Below are positions 22,248-32,250 of a stretch of 64,000 nt of DNA, in pieces. The stretch comes from Amoebidium appalachense. Lineage: Eukaryota; Ichthyosporea. The DNA lies in the NCBI GenBank assembly GCA_963693365.1, contig CAVNZM010000016.1, positions 1,178,001 to 1,242,000 on the forward strand, written 5' to 3'. The notes below the pieces were generated by a model. That model ran no database searches and was not told the DNA's origin. It worked only from the letters and a program-made list of their open reading frames with translations. Each line of letters begins with the position of its first letter. The stretch's first letter is position 1. The position numbers and the translations under genes were made by a program.

Positions 22248-22980
22248 TGATAGAAGGAACGACAAAGCGACCCACCCTGACAGGCCTGGTATGCCAGGGT
22301 GCCCCTCCCACTGAACGCCACAAAGCCGACGACAAAGAAACCATACCACCCCCGGCACCCACGCGCCGCACCCCCGGCGGGCACCTCGAAGGAGGGCAAC
22401 GCACGCAAAATGCCCCCCCACGAACCCGCCAAACGCAACGGCAGCGCAAAACAACGAAAGGGGTGGGAAGAAAGCACAGAAAAATGCTGAGGGTGGGGGG
22501 GGAGGCGCAGGGCACCTGGCCACGGGAGGCGGGGAGGAGGGAGAGGGACGAGGGGAACAAGGGGAAAGGAAGTAGTGTGTATTGGGCTGGTGCAAAGCGC
22601 GTACATATGGGGCTCTTCGGGACCACTCGCTTGAGCGCATTCTGTCTCCGGCGATGCACGGAACTGGTTGCAGGGGGCGCGAACAGAAAGCACAGGGGCA
22701 AACACCACAGAATGTGATGGACCGGCAAAAGAAAGGCAACAGGACCGAAGACTGAGGACATACCCCCACTGATGCACAGTCCGGCGCCACGGTGTTTGCG
22801 GAACACGCCCGCCGCAGCGAGGCAGGCACAAGCTGCCACCCACCCACCCCCAGGAACCCACGAAACATCCGCGGAATATTCCCCCAAAAGCGGATGGAGA
22901 ATGCCCACCTATGAACAGAGTGTCAGCACAGAAGGGAAAAAGCGAAAGCAGGGCCACCTGGAAGCACCGGCTACGAATTA
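22248..22980 (+). pseudogene. E pol remnant: collapsed RT/RNase H
   Basis: Directly after N1 the host frame can be picked up again: a WVD..RR..ND..PDR..P-like series, i.e. the RT block expected after GSLRVW but with several codons missing. Beyond about 22330 no RT or RNase H motif survives, although roughly 1.5-2 kb of pol would be expected between here and integrase. The stretch is therefore an internally deleted, decayed segment. ORFs on either strand here are not credible genes. Confidence 0.55.
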
Positions 22981-23650
22981 TTGGCAACGATCGGAGGAAG
23001 TAGTCGCTGCAAAGACAATGACCTTGTGTATGTGTGGGTCAGAACAGCGTGGCCCCCGCAAACCCAGAGGAACCAGATTGGGTGCCGCTACGCTTGTGCG
23101 CCCGTTTTGGCCGCATGTCACGACGCCCCAACCGCAGGTCACCTCGACGCAGCACGCACCTTCCACCGTGTTACCCAGACAGCATGGTGGCCACGTGTAT
23201 GGCAAGACTCGGTGCAGTGGGTAACCACATGCAAAGCCGTCAATACCGGAAGACACCCCGAATGCAAAAGAAATACGAATTCACGATGGTTTTATCCCCA
23301 CCTATCCCTTTCAATACGTGTCTATGGACATACTGAGATGCCTACGAAATCTGATCTCAGAGTTTCCCTGTTGGTGTTTCTCGACCTCTTCACTCGCTGG
23401 CCGGAAGTGATTTTATTTCACAAAACACCCACAGCGAAGATGTGGCAAAGGCAGAAGACTCCATCTACTGCCGTCACGGCGTCGGAATTAGTATCAGACA
23501 ACGGCGCGAATTGGCAGCTATGTTGGTCACAGATGTCTGTCGAGTGTTGGCTACAAAACGAATTTGCAAGTCCCTACAGCCCCCAGACCAATGGTGCCGT
23601 AGAGCGATTCAATCGCACACTTAAGAATATTCTTGCCACTCTCGTGCAGG

Positions 23651-24131
23651 TGTAAACAGTTGGACTAGTTAGGATAAGGCAGAGTACAACTGAATCAAAA
23701 TAAAGACAGAGAACGGGTAGAAAGGCACACGCGGCCAGGTTGCTTTTACTATGGGCCGACTCAGTCTGTCTCAAGACTTCACTGATGTGATCCCCGTACT
23801 GGGACGGCTTTCTTATATAGCCCCCAGGTTTCGGATCAAGGCCCAGGATTGGTTCATCCGCGGCCAGCGCGGGTGGCAACATGCCATTCGTGATTCTGGT
23901 GCGGTCCGAGCCAGTCAGACCTTTGTCCTATTTATGCAAACCTGTTATTGGTTCACTTCGTTTATGTGGTATGCAGCTGAAGAACCATATATGGTTCAAT
24001 TCTTAGGTCAGAGTGAGTCCTATTGGTGCGGACATAATATTTATGTGATATTCATGACAAAGCACGAATCGTGTGCTAGTAGATCACATTCTTTAGTAAA
24101 CATGTACAGTTCATGTGTACAGTTGTTTACA
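23651..24131 (-). repeat. D 3' LTR
   Basis: 481 bp, TGTAAACA...TGTTTACA. Adjoins the polypurine run on its right (plus coordinates). Confidence 0.93.
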
Positions 24132-26720
24132 CTCCCCCCCTTGTCGGGAGCCTGGTGGTGTCGTTAGACAAGCAAACCACCAGGCTGAGAGGCGATAAAC
24201 AACCTTCAGCAAGAATTCTTGTGCGCCGAGCTGCTGGGCAGAACAGAGCAAGGATGGTTGAATAGAGTTGTGCACGTCTATGAGCACTTCTTCGTTTGCC
24301 AAAACGTAAATTCATGCAGCATTCTTCTGTGCTTTCATTTTCGTGGCGAAGATTGTTGCAGAGTGTTCGTGCGAATTGTTCGCTTCGTCTCTGTGCTTGG
24401 CTTTTTCTGTAGAAGTAATATTTTCCTTTTTGGGAATTTTTCCTTTTTAGGATACTCCCGCAGATTCGTTTTCAATTGCGAGTAATTTGGTTGTGTGGAT
24501 GAATGATCATACCAAGCATTCGATAATGAATATAACTCAAGCCTTAGGTCACTTCGTAGCTCAGGTAGTGGTGGATAGCTTCAAGGCTTAGCCGCTGCTC
24601 CTTATCCCGGTTCTACCTTAAGACTGTAAGGCGAGTCGCCATGGCCAGAAAAGCCACTTCTTTCATGAACAAATAGCACTTCTTTCCTTTCAGCTTTAAC
24701 CCTGCATCACCGGAGCTGGGAAAAACATGAATAAAAATGCCCTAAGTGTTCTTCGTTGGGCGACATAAAGAAATATATCAGCCCGTCAGAATTCGAACCA
24801 GTAAAAACCCGGTTCATAATTCATAAGAAGAGGGTAGGCAAAGCAAACCTTCTTCAGAAAACACATGCTTCCATTCGTGAGCAGTTTTCGTATCCCATTT
24901 GCCAGCCATTTTCGTTGAGCAGGGGGATTCCAGGCATAATACATTCTTCTGGAGGCTTGGCCTAAAAAGAAAAGTCGTCGCAGTCGCCCTTTCTTTTGTA
25001 AGCAACTTCGTGAGCGCGCTTCGTGTTTTCATATCCTCCAGTGCAGGTCTGGATGGTGCCCCATCCTCTGCTTCATTTGTAGGTGGCCCTACTGTAGGTT
25101 CTGTTCGTTGTGTGGAATACCAAAACCATTCGTATTCGTGGAACTGCTTTGTGCTGTGCTTTCTTTCGTGTTGGTGTTCATGAAGTTACCCCGTTCACAC
25201 ACCCTACTTCTTACATACATTAGATGTAAGTAGCTGCCTGGTGAGTGTGTGGTTCGTGTTCGTGGCATTCTTCTGTTCCTTCGTGAGAAGAATATTCGTT
25301 TTAGCAGAGGTGCCCAATAAGGCAGCTTGTGGGGTTGTCTCCCGCATGTGCCCATTGGTGGGGTATGCACGTGCTAAATTGTTACAGTGTCATCATATTG
25401 CAAGGGAATAACATGGTCACCTCCGTACCAGGGCCTAGTAGGTACACATGATGGTCCGATGTGTTAGTCAACAACACCTTGCATTCGTATTCGTATTTGT
25501 CTTCCACGTCACTTTCTTCAGTAGTGAAGGAGGGTATTCGTAATTCAAAACTGAAAGGCTTCCAGCCAAAATACTGACACTGTATGATGGGGTTGTGAGG
25601 GAGCGGTGCCCATACCACATTCTTTTGTTCTGGTGGGGGTGTGCCGGCAGCTAGTGCAAGGCTTGACAGTGTAATTGGTATGTTACACCGTATTGCCACA
25701 GACGGGCATTCACCTTAAAATTCGTACCCAACACCTTCTTTGTTTTTCACATGCATGAACAAAAGTTCTGCATCGACTTTATTACATGCCTTTTGTGCAC
25801 CAAGAGTGCAAATTCGTTAGGGCGTGGCACCAGGAAGGGCCGCCATACATGAGGCATATGTTCGTAATGTGTTTAGGCATGCCAGCATACATTCATGCGC
25901 ATGTTGTGCATCCTGTGCGCTAAACTATGGGGCATGCTGTATTCGAAAACAGCAAGAAATTCGAAGCATGCATGCAAAACTACTTTCACAGCACCTTATG
26001 TCCTCAATGCTATAGGAACAGCGACTATCTTCTTCTTTAAATGCATTCGTGCTGAAAGTGGCCGTGCATCTGGCTTGCGAGTGTGGAGGTGCATGCGGTG
26101 GCATGGACACGATGACAGTGTGCAATAGCGCAATGCACGCAAGGGCAACGGTTTTCTTTTCTTCGTAACATAGAGGGGGCTGTGTGCATTGCAACCCAAG
26201 CAGTGTTGTGCATTCGTTCTTTCATTTTCGTATTCCATTTCATTTTGCTTTCGTTTTTCGTTTTTTGTCGTTTGATAACTTCGTTACTTTGTTTTGTTTT
26301 GTGCTGCATTCATTTCGTATTTCCTCTATGCATTCGCTTGTCGTTAATTCTTTATTTCATTGCGTATTCGTGATGGTTCGTTTTTCGTTGGTTCATTGCT
26401 TCGTTAGCAATTCTTTATTCGTTTGTTCGTGTATTCGTTGTTTCGTTGTGTATTCGTTTTTCTTCACATTTTTGATGTGTCGTAGCAAAAGAAGTTTTAC
26501 ATGCTTTCAATTCTTTCCGTGTAGGTGGGCTGGCCACTTCAAACTTGTCGGTGTATATATTCTAAGCCGGACAAGGAAAGATGTGCCTATCATCGGGGTA
26601 AAAAGAATTGTGATCGGCCATGGGAGATTCTTAAGCTGATTGAAAGATGTGAGATTCTTGAACTGATTGAAAGATGTGAGATTCGAAGGATGCGAGATTC
26701 TTGAACTGCGCGGTCGCCAA
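24132..26720 (-). pseudogene. D internal region, decayed gag/protease remnants
   Basis: The minus strand near 26620 has a gag-like ATG with a stop after about 19 codons. 26100-26470 is rich in CGAA repeats, matching the Asn-Glu-rich linker of E gag. At 25699-25382 the segment YEYECKVLLTNTSDHHVYL matches the linker following E's protease (EYECKVLLTNTSDHHVYL). At 25032-24814 another block matches E pol just upstream of RT but shifted in frame. RT, RNase H and integrase are absent. Scattered plus-strand ORFs are shadows. Confidence 0.8.
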
Positions 26721-27201
26721 TGTAAACAGTTGGACTAGTTAGGATAAGGCAGAGTACAACTGAATCAAAATAAAGACAGAGAACGGGTAGAAAGGCACAC
26801 GCGGCCAGGTTGCTTTTACTATGGGCCGACTCAGTCTGTCTCAAGACTTCACTGATGTGATCCCCGTACTGGGACGGCTTTCTTATATAGCCCCCAGGTT
26901 TCGGATCAAGGCCCAGGATTGGTTCATCCGCGGCCAGCGCGGGTGGCAACATGCCATTCGTGATTCTGGTGCGGTCCGAGCCAGTCAGACCTTTGTCCTA
27001 TTTATGCAAACCTCTTATTGGTTCACTTCGTTTATGTGGTATGCAGCTGAAGAACCATATATGGTTCAATTCTTAGGTCAGAGTGAGTCCTATTGGTGCG
27101 GACATAATATTTATGTGATATTCATGACAAAGCACGAATCGTGTGCTAGTAGATCACATTCTTTAGTAAACATGTACAGTTCATGTGTACAGTTGTTTAC
27201 A
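26721..27201 (-). repeat. D 5' LTR
   Basis: 481 bp. TATA box on the minus strand (CTATATAAG, near 26890). Followed on the minus strand by TTGGCGACCGCGCAG. Confidence 0.93.
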
Positions 27202-27685
27202 GCAGGATAAACACCACGAATGGATTGACTACTTACCGCAAGTACTGTTTTCCTACCGCACCGCCTACCACTCTTCCTTGGGGGACACGCCATTCTTCAT
27301 GCTTTATGGCAGAGATCCGGTCGAGCCCCCCGCCCCCCAATTGCGGCTTCATGTGGGATGGAGACGGAGGAATACCGTCGAGAACTACTGCAACGAGTGC
27401 AGTATGCCCGGCAAACAGTCACACGAATTATGTCTGAAGCTGCCCGTCGTAGTAAAATCACGGCTAACAAAAATGCTCGTGAACCCACAGAACTCGAGGG
27501 TCTGGTGTTGAAAGCAGTCACAGACTCCACCACCGACCACAGTCTACCCACGGCACTCAGACCTAAATGGGAAGGTCCGTATCGCGCCCTGCGGCGCGTT
27601 ACCGACGCCCCCATGTCTTACGAAATTCAGCGGGTTGGGTCAACGGACACCGTTCGAGCACACGCACGTCACTTGAAGCCGTATT

Positions 27686-28291
27686 TGTAAACAGTTGAAC
27701 TAGTTGGGATAAGGCAGAGAACAACTGAATCAGAATAAAGACAGAGAACGGGTAGTAAGGCACACGCGGCCAGGTTACTATTTAATGTGCTCGTTCAGAG
27801 TGATCCCCCGTACTGGGACGGCTTGTTTATATAGCCCCCAGGTTCCGGATCATCTGGATGGGTGGCATTGATGCCTTCGTGACTTCTGACCAGTCAGAAG
27901 AGTGCGGTCGTCTTTATGTGCACACAGTGCACCAATAACATGAAGCTAACTAAAAGGATAACTTTGTGGCAAATGATTGGTCAATACTTAAGCCCGTTTA
28001 GGTTTATGCAACTGGGTCTGATTTCCTTATTCCGTTCGTTTAGCTATAGATGTCGCCTCCGTAGTGGATGAGACTTGCACTCCTATCCTAGCGGTTCTCG
28101 AATTCTATTGGTTCATACTGACTGCACGGCCACTGCATATTGCCGGCGCCGCGGCTCAGTCGTGAGCCGCAGCCCGCGGCTGTCGCGTGTGATATTGATC
28201 TGATCATATGTACACAATATCTACGTGATCACTATGATATGTACACTATATTCGTAATAGTAAACATGTACGGCGTGTACAGATGTTTACA
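27686..28291 (-). repeat. right outer LTR of E
   Basis: 606 bp in minus orientation, nearly identical to 10717-11326 apart from a 4-base deletion. Left neighbour GTATT (27681-27685) pairs with AATAC at 11673. It is the partner in the LTR-LTR inversion. Confidence 0.9.
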
Positions 28292-28314
28292 CCCCCCCCT
28301 CCCGGCTGGGGGGG

Positions 28315-28362
28315 GAGGAAGGAGATGAGAGTGGGGAGGATGAGGATGAGGATGAGGACTAG
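28315..28362 (+). CDS. possible acidic terminal exon of the G1 right gene
   Basis: The frame reads EEGDESGEDEDEDED then stop, just right of element E. Acidic tails are common in chromatin proteins, and the position fits a last exon of the gene whose exon lies at 10257-10412. A low-complexity coincidence cannot be excluded. Confidence 0.25.
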   Translation, partial: EEGDESGEDEDEDED

Positions 28363-28371
28363 TGGGATGAT

Positions 28372-29512
28372 AGAAGCCCCCCCCCCCCCCCCCCCCCCCC
28401 CACCACCACCACCACCACCACCACCACCCTCTTTTTTTTTTTCTTTTTTTGATATGTTTTGGTGTCTAGTGCAGCCTGGAGCAGACTCCGGAGTTGAGAC
28501 TTAGAAATTTGTTGTATTGCAGTCTCGCTCCTGTGGAACGAGACTTAAAAATTTGTAACAAGCTGTGAGAAAAAACAAACTGTCAGGCGTGGTCTCTGCT
28601 CCAGTGGAGCGAGACAAAAAAGTACATATGGTATCCGTCTCTGCTCCTGTGGAGCGAGACGCAAAGAAACATCTGATGTCATATTGTATGTGTCCTTACA
28701 GTGATTTTATGACCTATGATGTATGATATCATTATCATACATAGAACATGCCATTATGCATGTAAGGATGGGTTTATGACGCACCCAAAAGCACATTGTG
28801 CATGTGCACAGTACACCCTTACAACATATGCAAGTGTACGTTACGACGTCAAATGTATTAATATGGGTCATCTACATTATATGTCGTAATGTCCTCCTAT
28901 GCATCTGTTTACAACATCGTAATGTAATCTGTAGTAGGATGCAAATCACATCTTATGATAGGTCATGGGTTAGCACAAACCCACCCATGGTATATCCACT
29001 GGTTGTGTTTCGGATGTCGGAAAGGGCGTCTGAACGATTGGATTTCGAGCTATTTTTATAATCAACTGGATGGTTTTGCAGTGCTCCATTGCATTGCTTT
29101 ACAACAAACGATAGACATACATGTGATAGTCATACGTATTTGATCAAGAGGGTATTAATACCATACATTCGATGCGTTTACAGTGCTCCGTTATATGGCT
29201 TTACATCAAACCATAGACATGCATAAGATCGTCCACAGGGTGGCGTTCTGATCCTCCCGTAGACGGTGTTACGACTGTCTGAATGCCCCCTGGCCGCCGT
29301 CATATACCAACCGACTGGACGTCGTATGTTGGATCTATTGCACATCCATTGCACGTCGGTTAGATGGCTACATTGCACATCCATTGGATATGCACTCGCG
29401 GGGTTCTATGTACATCCATTGGTGCATCGGGTATCGGATCGAGCATATTACGACACATCCATTGGACGTCGGGGAGCAATGATATGTATTTGGGGTTAGT
29501 TTTGGAGGTGTT
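28372..29512. repeat. G1 right subterminal region with palindromes
   Basis: No gene seen. C run and (CAC)n at 28378-28430. Three hairpin repeats of the form GTCTCGCTCC..GGAGCGAGAC lie near 28523, 28590 and 28640. A longer palindrome ATGTATGATA/TATCATACAT lies at about 28717-28742. The 11-mer ACATCCATTGG or its close variant recurs four times between 29340 and 29465. Confidence 0.65.
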
Positions 29513-29578
29513 GAGAGGTTTCCGATGTCGACGGGTAGTTTACGACAGGTTTTGGATGCCGCAACAAGATTGCTGATG
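29513..29578 (-). repeat. G1 right terminal inverted repeat
   Basis: Contains GAGAGGTTTCCGATG and ends with AAGATTGCTGATG, inverted matches to 2497-2533. It abuts GG plus the resumed Ngaro sequence. Confidence 0.75.
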
Positions 29579-31011
29579 GGATCCGTGGGTCTAGGGGGCC
29601 ACTGGCTCGACCAATGGTTTTTCATGCCCTGGTCTCCCCCCACCCAGGCCCTCTATGCTCATGAGGGTAAACTCGGTTCCTTCGTCATCGAACTCTTGGC
29701 CATCGCAGCCGCCGTGGCCCTCTGGGCCCCCTCCTGGTCCACCCACCATGTCCGTATTTTATGCGACAACACGGGTGCTGTGTCTGACCTGCACTCCCGG
29801 TCTTCCCCCCACCCGGTGATGGCCAAACTTATTCGGTTCATCACCCGCATGGAAATGAAATACCAATTCACGTTACAGGCCTCCTACCTACCGGGACCCC
29901 TCAACCATCTAGCCGATGCCATTTCTCGTAACCAACTTCCCCGAGCCCGACGACTCCGACCTTCCCTGCAACCGGAGCCCTGCCCCTTCCCCTCCTGGGT
30001 CCACGAGTTCCTATCCTAACACCCCCCCCCCCCCCCCCCCCCAGATCTCCCCTTCCGGAGCAACGCCGGCAGATTGGCCCCCCACTTTGCTCCGGCCGAG
30101 CTGCTTCGAGCCACCACTACCCTGCAGGAATGCCAGGCCCTGAGTCTCAACCTCGACTCTCGGGCCTTTTACTCCCGGGTGCAAAAAGTGTTCATCGATT
30201 TTTGTGTGGCATCTCGGCTGCAGTCCACCTCCGGGTCCTACCTCCCGGCCTCCCCACACACCGTGCAGCTCTTTCTCGCCTGGTGTGCCCAACGAGGGGT
30301 ACAGGCCTCTTCCTTGGCCGGCTACAATTCGGCCATCACCAGACTCCACCTCAACATGGGCCTCCCTGCTCCCTACCCCCACGACAAGTCTCTGGCCTGG
30401 TTCCTACGAGGGGTGGGCAGATGGCAGCTTTCTCACAACATCCGGCCCCGATCATCTACCAGGGAGCCCCTCCTGCCCTCCCACCTCAGCCTACTCCATG
30501 GCCAGTGCCCCACCAAGGCCTCCTCGGCCAATCTCCGGCTATGGACGGTCCTCATCGTCGGTTTTTGTGGTCTCCTCCGTTCGGGGGAATTTACCTCCAA
30601 GACCCCGACTTCCTTCGACCTGTCCCGTCACGTTAAAAGGAAGGATGTGACCTTCAGCTACACCCCCTCCGGTACTTTGTCCCATGCCACCCTCCACCTG
30701 CCAACCTCCAAGACGGATGTACAGGCCCAAGGTGTCAACGTCACTCTCGCTGCCCTGCCCCTCACCCACTTCTCCCCAGCCCATCTCCTCCGGCAGTTCC
30801 TGGATACAACGTCCGGTCAACCCGACGACCCCCTGTTCAGTCTCGGTGGCGTTCCCTACACCAAGGGTGCTTTCTCTGCCGACTTCCGTGCTCTCCTCTC
30901 CCGGGCAGGCCTCTCACCCTCCCGGTTTGCCGGCCACAGCCTCCGAATCGGGGGGGCCACAGCCCTGGCTGAGGCCGGGGTCGACAACTCCCGGATCAAA
31001 CAACTCGGCAG
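29579..31011 (+). mobile_element. Ngaro copy, second half (RNase H and recombinase)
   Basis: Resumes the Ngaro sequence where the 1190-2496 fragment stops. RNase H runs to 30019 with three of the four acidic sites (E, D, D) visible, and the recombinase frame starts at 30074. Similarity stops at 31011 inside the catalytic core (after RIKQLGR), where the TIR of G2 begins. The closest relative in the window is the copy at 50178-51857. Confidence 0.88.
30074..31011 (+). pseudogene. Ngaro tyrosine recombinase, C-terminus removed by G2
   Basis: Nearly identical to the N1 recombinase up to the HxxR motif (GHSLRIGGATALAEAG), but lacks the nucleophile Tyr segment. The stop at 31013-31015 comes from TIR sequence. 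The missing segment (starting AGATGGTCC in coding sense) is found inverted at 55245. Confidence 0.9.
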
Positions 31012-31044
31012 ATAACAGATAATGGGAGAAATTGTAAAGTTTAC
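31012..31044 (+). repeat. G2 terminal repeat, left
   Basis: 33 bases (AACAGATAATGGGAG followed by AAATTGTAAAGTTTACAT) shared with 55246-55278. Confidence 0.75.
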
Positions 31045-32092
31045 ATTTAGGGACGTGTCGTCGCAACGGGGGGTGTTATACAAGCATATGGATAGGAATT
31101 GCTGAGGCTTGGGACCCGGCAGGACATGGATCGCCGATACGGGACGGCCCGTCATGAGGGGTGTTTCGATATGAAAACAAAGAAAGATATGGACACAATA
31201 TAATCCGAACGGGGGCTGCACGCGCCCGTCAAACTATGCACATGAGCCCCGATGTGGACTCTCAGAGTCCAAAAGGTTCACAAAACGAACAGAAATAGAC
31301 TCCATCACAGATCATGAGGTGGAACACGTTTTCAGCAAAGAACGTATTCCGGAATATCATTTAGACGTGTCTGCAAGTCCTTGAGCAAGACGATATAGAA
31401 GTAAGACAGTGTCGATAAAAACATATTCCGGAATACGACATTATGTGACATGTGGTTTGGGACACGTAAAGTTCCCAAAACTGAGCAACTCCCCATCATG
31501 CAGAAAAATATATATTCTGGAGTGTGTTAATCGACCAGAGACACATTGCAAAACCAGTCTTGTGCATTTTCAACCTTAATACAAACAAAGATATTTGGGT
31601 TTCGAAGACAAACAACCCAACCCCATCCCAAGCATCATCTATTCAAAAAGCTAGTAGAGATAAAAGCCCAATTTTGAAAAACATAACACAAAAAAACAAA
31701 AAAAACATTACCATTCATTCGTTTATGATGAGCATAGGTTTTCAAGACAACTTGAGGCTGAATCATTCATTCATTCATTTAGGCTGTCTGTCACTGCTAT
31801 CACCGAGCAACATGTGAATCGTCTAGAATCAAAAAAATTATATGTTCCAATACGAATTTCGATGCAAGTGTTTACAATTATAGATATATACATATATATA
31901 ACGTCATGGTCATTCGAGTTGCCAGGGTTCGTATCGTCCTCTGGAGCGCTGGCGCATTCAATTTGGTGTAAAAATATAACTGAGGGGAAGAGGAGGGGGT
32001 GGGCTGTCGTCATCAGACTCGTCTACACCATGGGTTGCACGTTCTTGAGGGGCTTTTTGGGTGGGTGCAATACGAAGGACCCCAACATCTTG

Positions 32093-32190
<98 letters not shown>

Positions 32191-32250
32191 TATGGAGATA
32201 TTGTTAGTGAAATGTTTTTCGAAAGTCTAGTTCGCCTCATTTGTATCTTC
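31045..32250. repeat. G2 left subterminal region
   Basis: No gene seen. Palindrome GGACTCTCAGAGTCC at 31257-31271. Palindrome TATTCCGGAATA or variant at about 31344, 31424 and 31509, spaced ~80 bp. A pure (GT)n microsatellite spans 32096-32189. Confidence 0.6.

Larger units (their letters stand above)
23651..27201 (-). mobile_element. D: young non-autonomous gypsy element
   Basis: Two 481-bp LTRs (23651-24131, 26721-27201) differ at a single base by eye. The target duplication GCAGG (23646-23650 and 27202-27206) is perfect, and the insertion lies in E's integrase. Minus-strand order: 5' LTR, the same primer site as E, a decayed gag start, a decayed gag-protease region, polypurine tract (24132-24145), 3' LTR. 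Internal length is 2589 bp with no intact gene, so it must have been mobilised in trans. Confidence 0.92.
22981..27685 (+). pseudogene. E integrase, split by element D
   Basis: The 5' part (22981-23650) shows an HHCC-like zinc region (HDAPTAGHLDAARTFHR, WWPRVW) with the second Cys pair frame-disturbed. The catalytic core follows with D (FLDLFTRWPE), D (SDNGANW) and E (PQTNGAVERFNRTL). Element D interrupts it at 23651. The 3' part (27207-27685) continues with HHEWIDYLPQVLFSYRT and a C-terminal barrel-like region ending RAHARHLKPY. The core has at least two frameshifts. The missing chromodomain lies inverted at 11392-11677. Confidence 0.8.
10717..28291 (-). mobile_element. E: Ty3/gypsy chromovirus with internally inverted body
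   Basis: Outer LTRs (10717-11326 and 27686-28291) are both in minus orientation and flanked by C runs compatible with a CCCCC duplication. Inside the left LTR are a polypurine tract and the pol C-terminus (chromodomain), minus strand. Then comes an LTR in plus orientation (11678-12286), then primer site, gag, protease, RT start and integrase on the plus strand, running into the right LTR. AATAC at 11673-11677 and GTATT at 27681-27685 are the two halves of one 5-bp duplication. Joined there, the integrase and chromodomain frames are continuous. Later insertions: solo Ngaro terminus, N1, D. Confidence 0.85.
2497..29578. mobile_element. G1: TIR-bounded DNA element with JmjC and C2H2 genes
   Basis: The ends carry matching inverted repeats: CATCAGCAATCTT at 2497-2509 and AAGATTGCTGATG at 29566-29578, with a second inverted match (15 bases, one mismatch) at 2519-2533 and 29513-29527. 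The flanks are the two halves of one Ngaro coding sequence and share only GG at the junctions (2495-2496; 29579-29580), so the target duplication is at most 2 bp. Removing the nested gypsy element E (10717-28291) leaves about 9.5 kb. Own content: palindrome-rich ends, tandem repeats, a minus-strand C2H2 gene and a divergent plus-strand JmjC gene. No transposase was recognised, so the superfamily is unknown. Confidence 0.65.

Noticed and set aside
22166-22987. 273- and 222-residue ORFs on the minus strand
   Set aside because: Antisense of the Ngaro B repeat and of collapsed gypsy pol; composition is that of a GC-rich shadow.
23751-24167. 138- and 129-residue ORFs shared by 23751 and 26821
   Set aside because: Both are inside the two identical LTRs of element D.
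2497-29578. G1 as a Polinton/Maverick element
   Set aside because: No protein-primed DNA polymerase, retroviral-like integrase, packaging ATPase or capsid gene was recognised, and the target duplication is not 6 bp.
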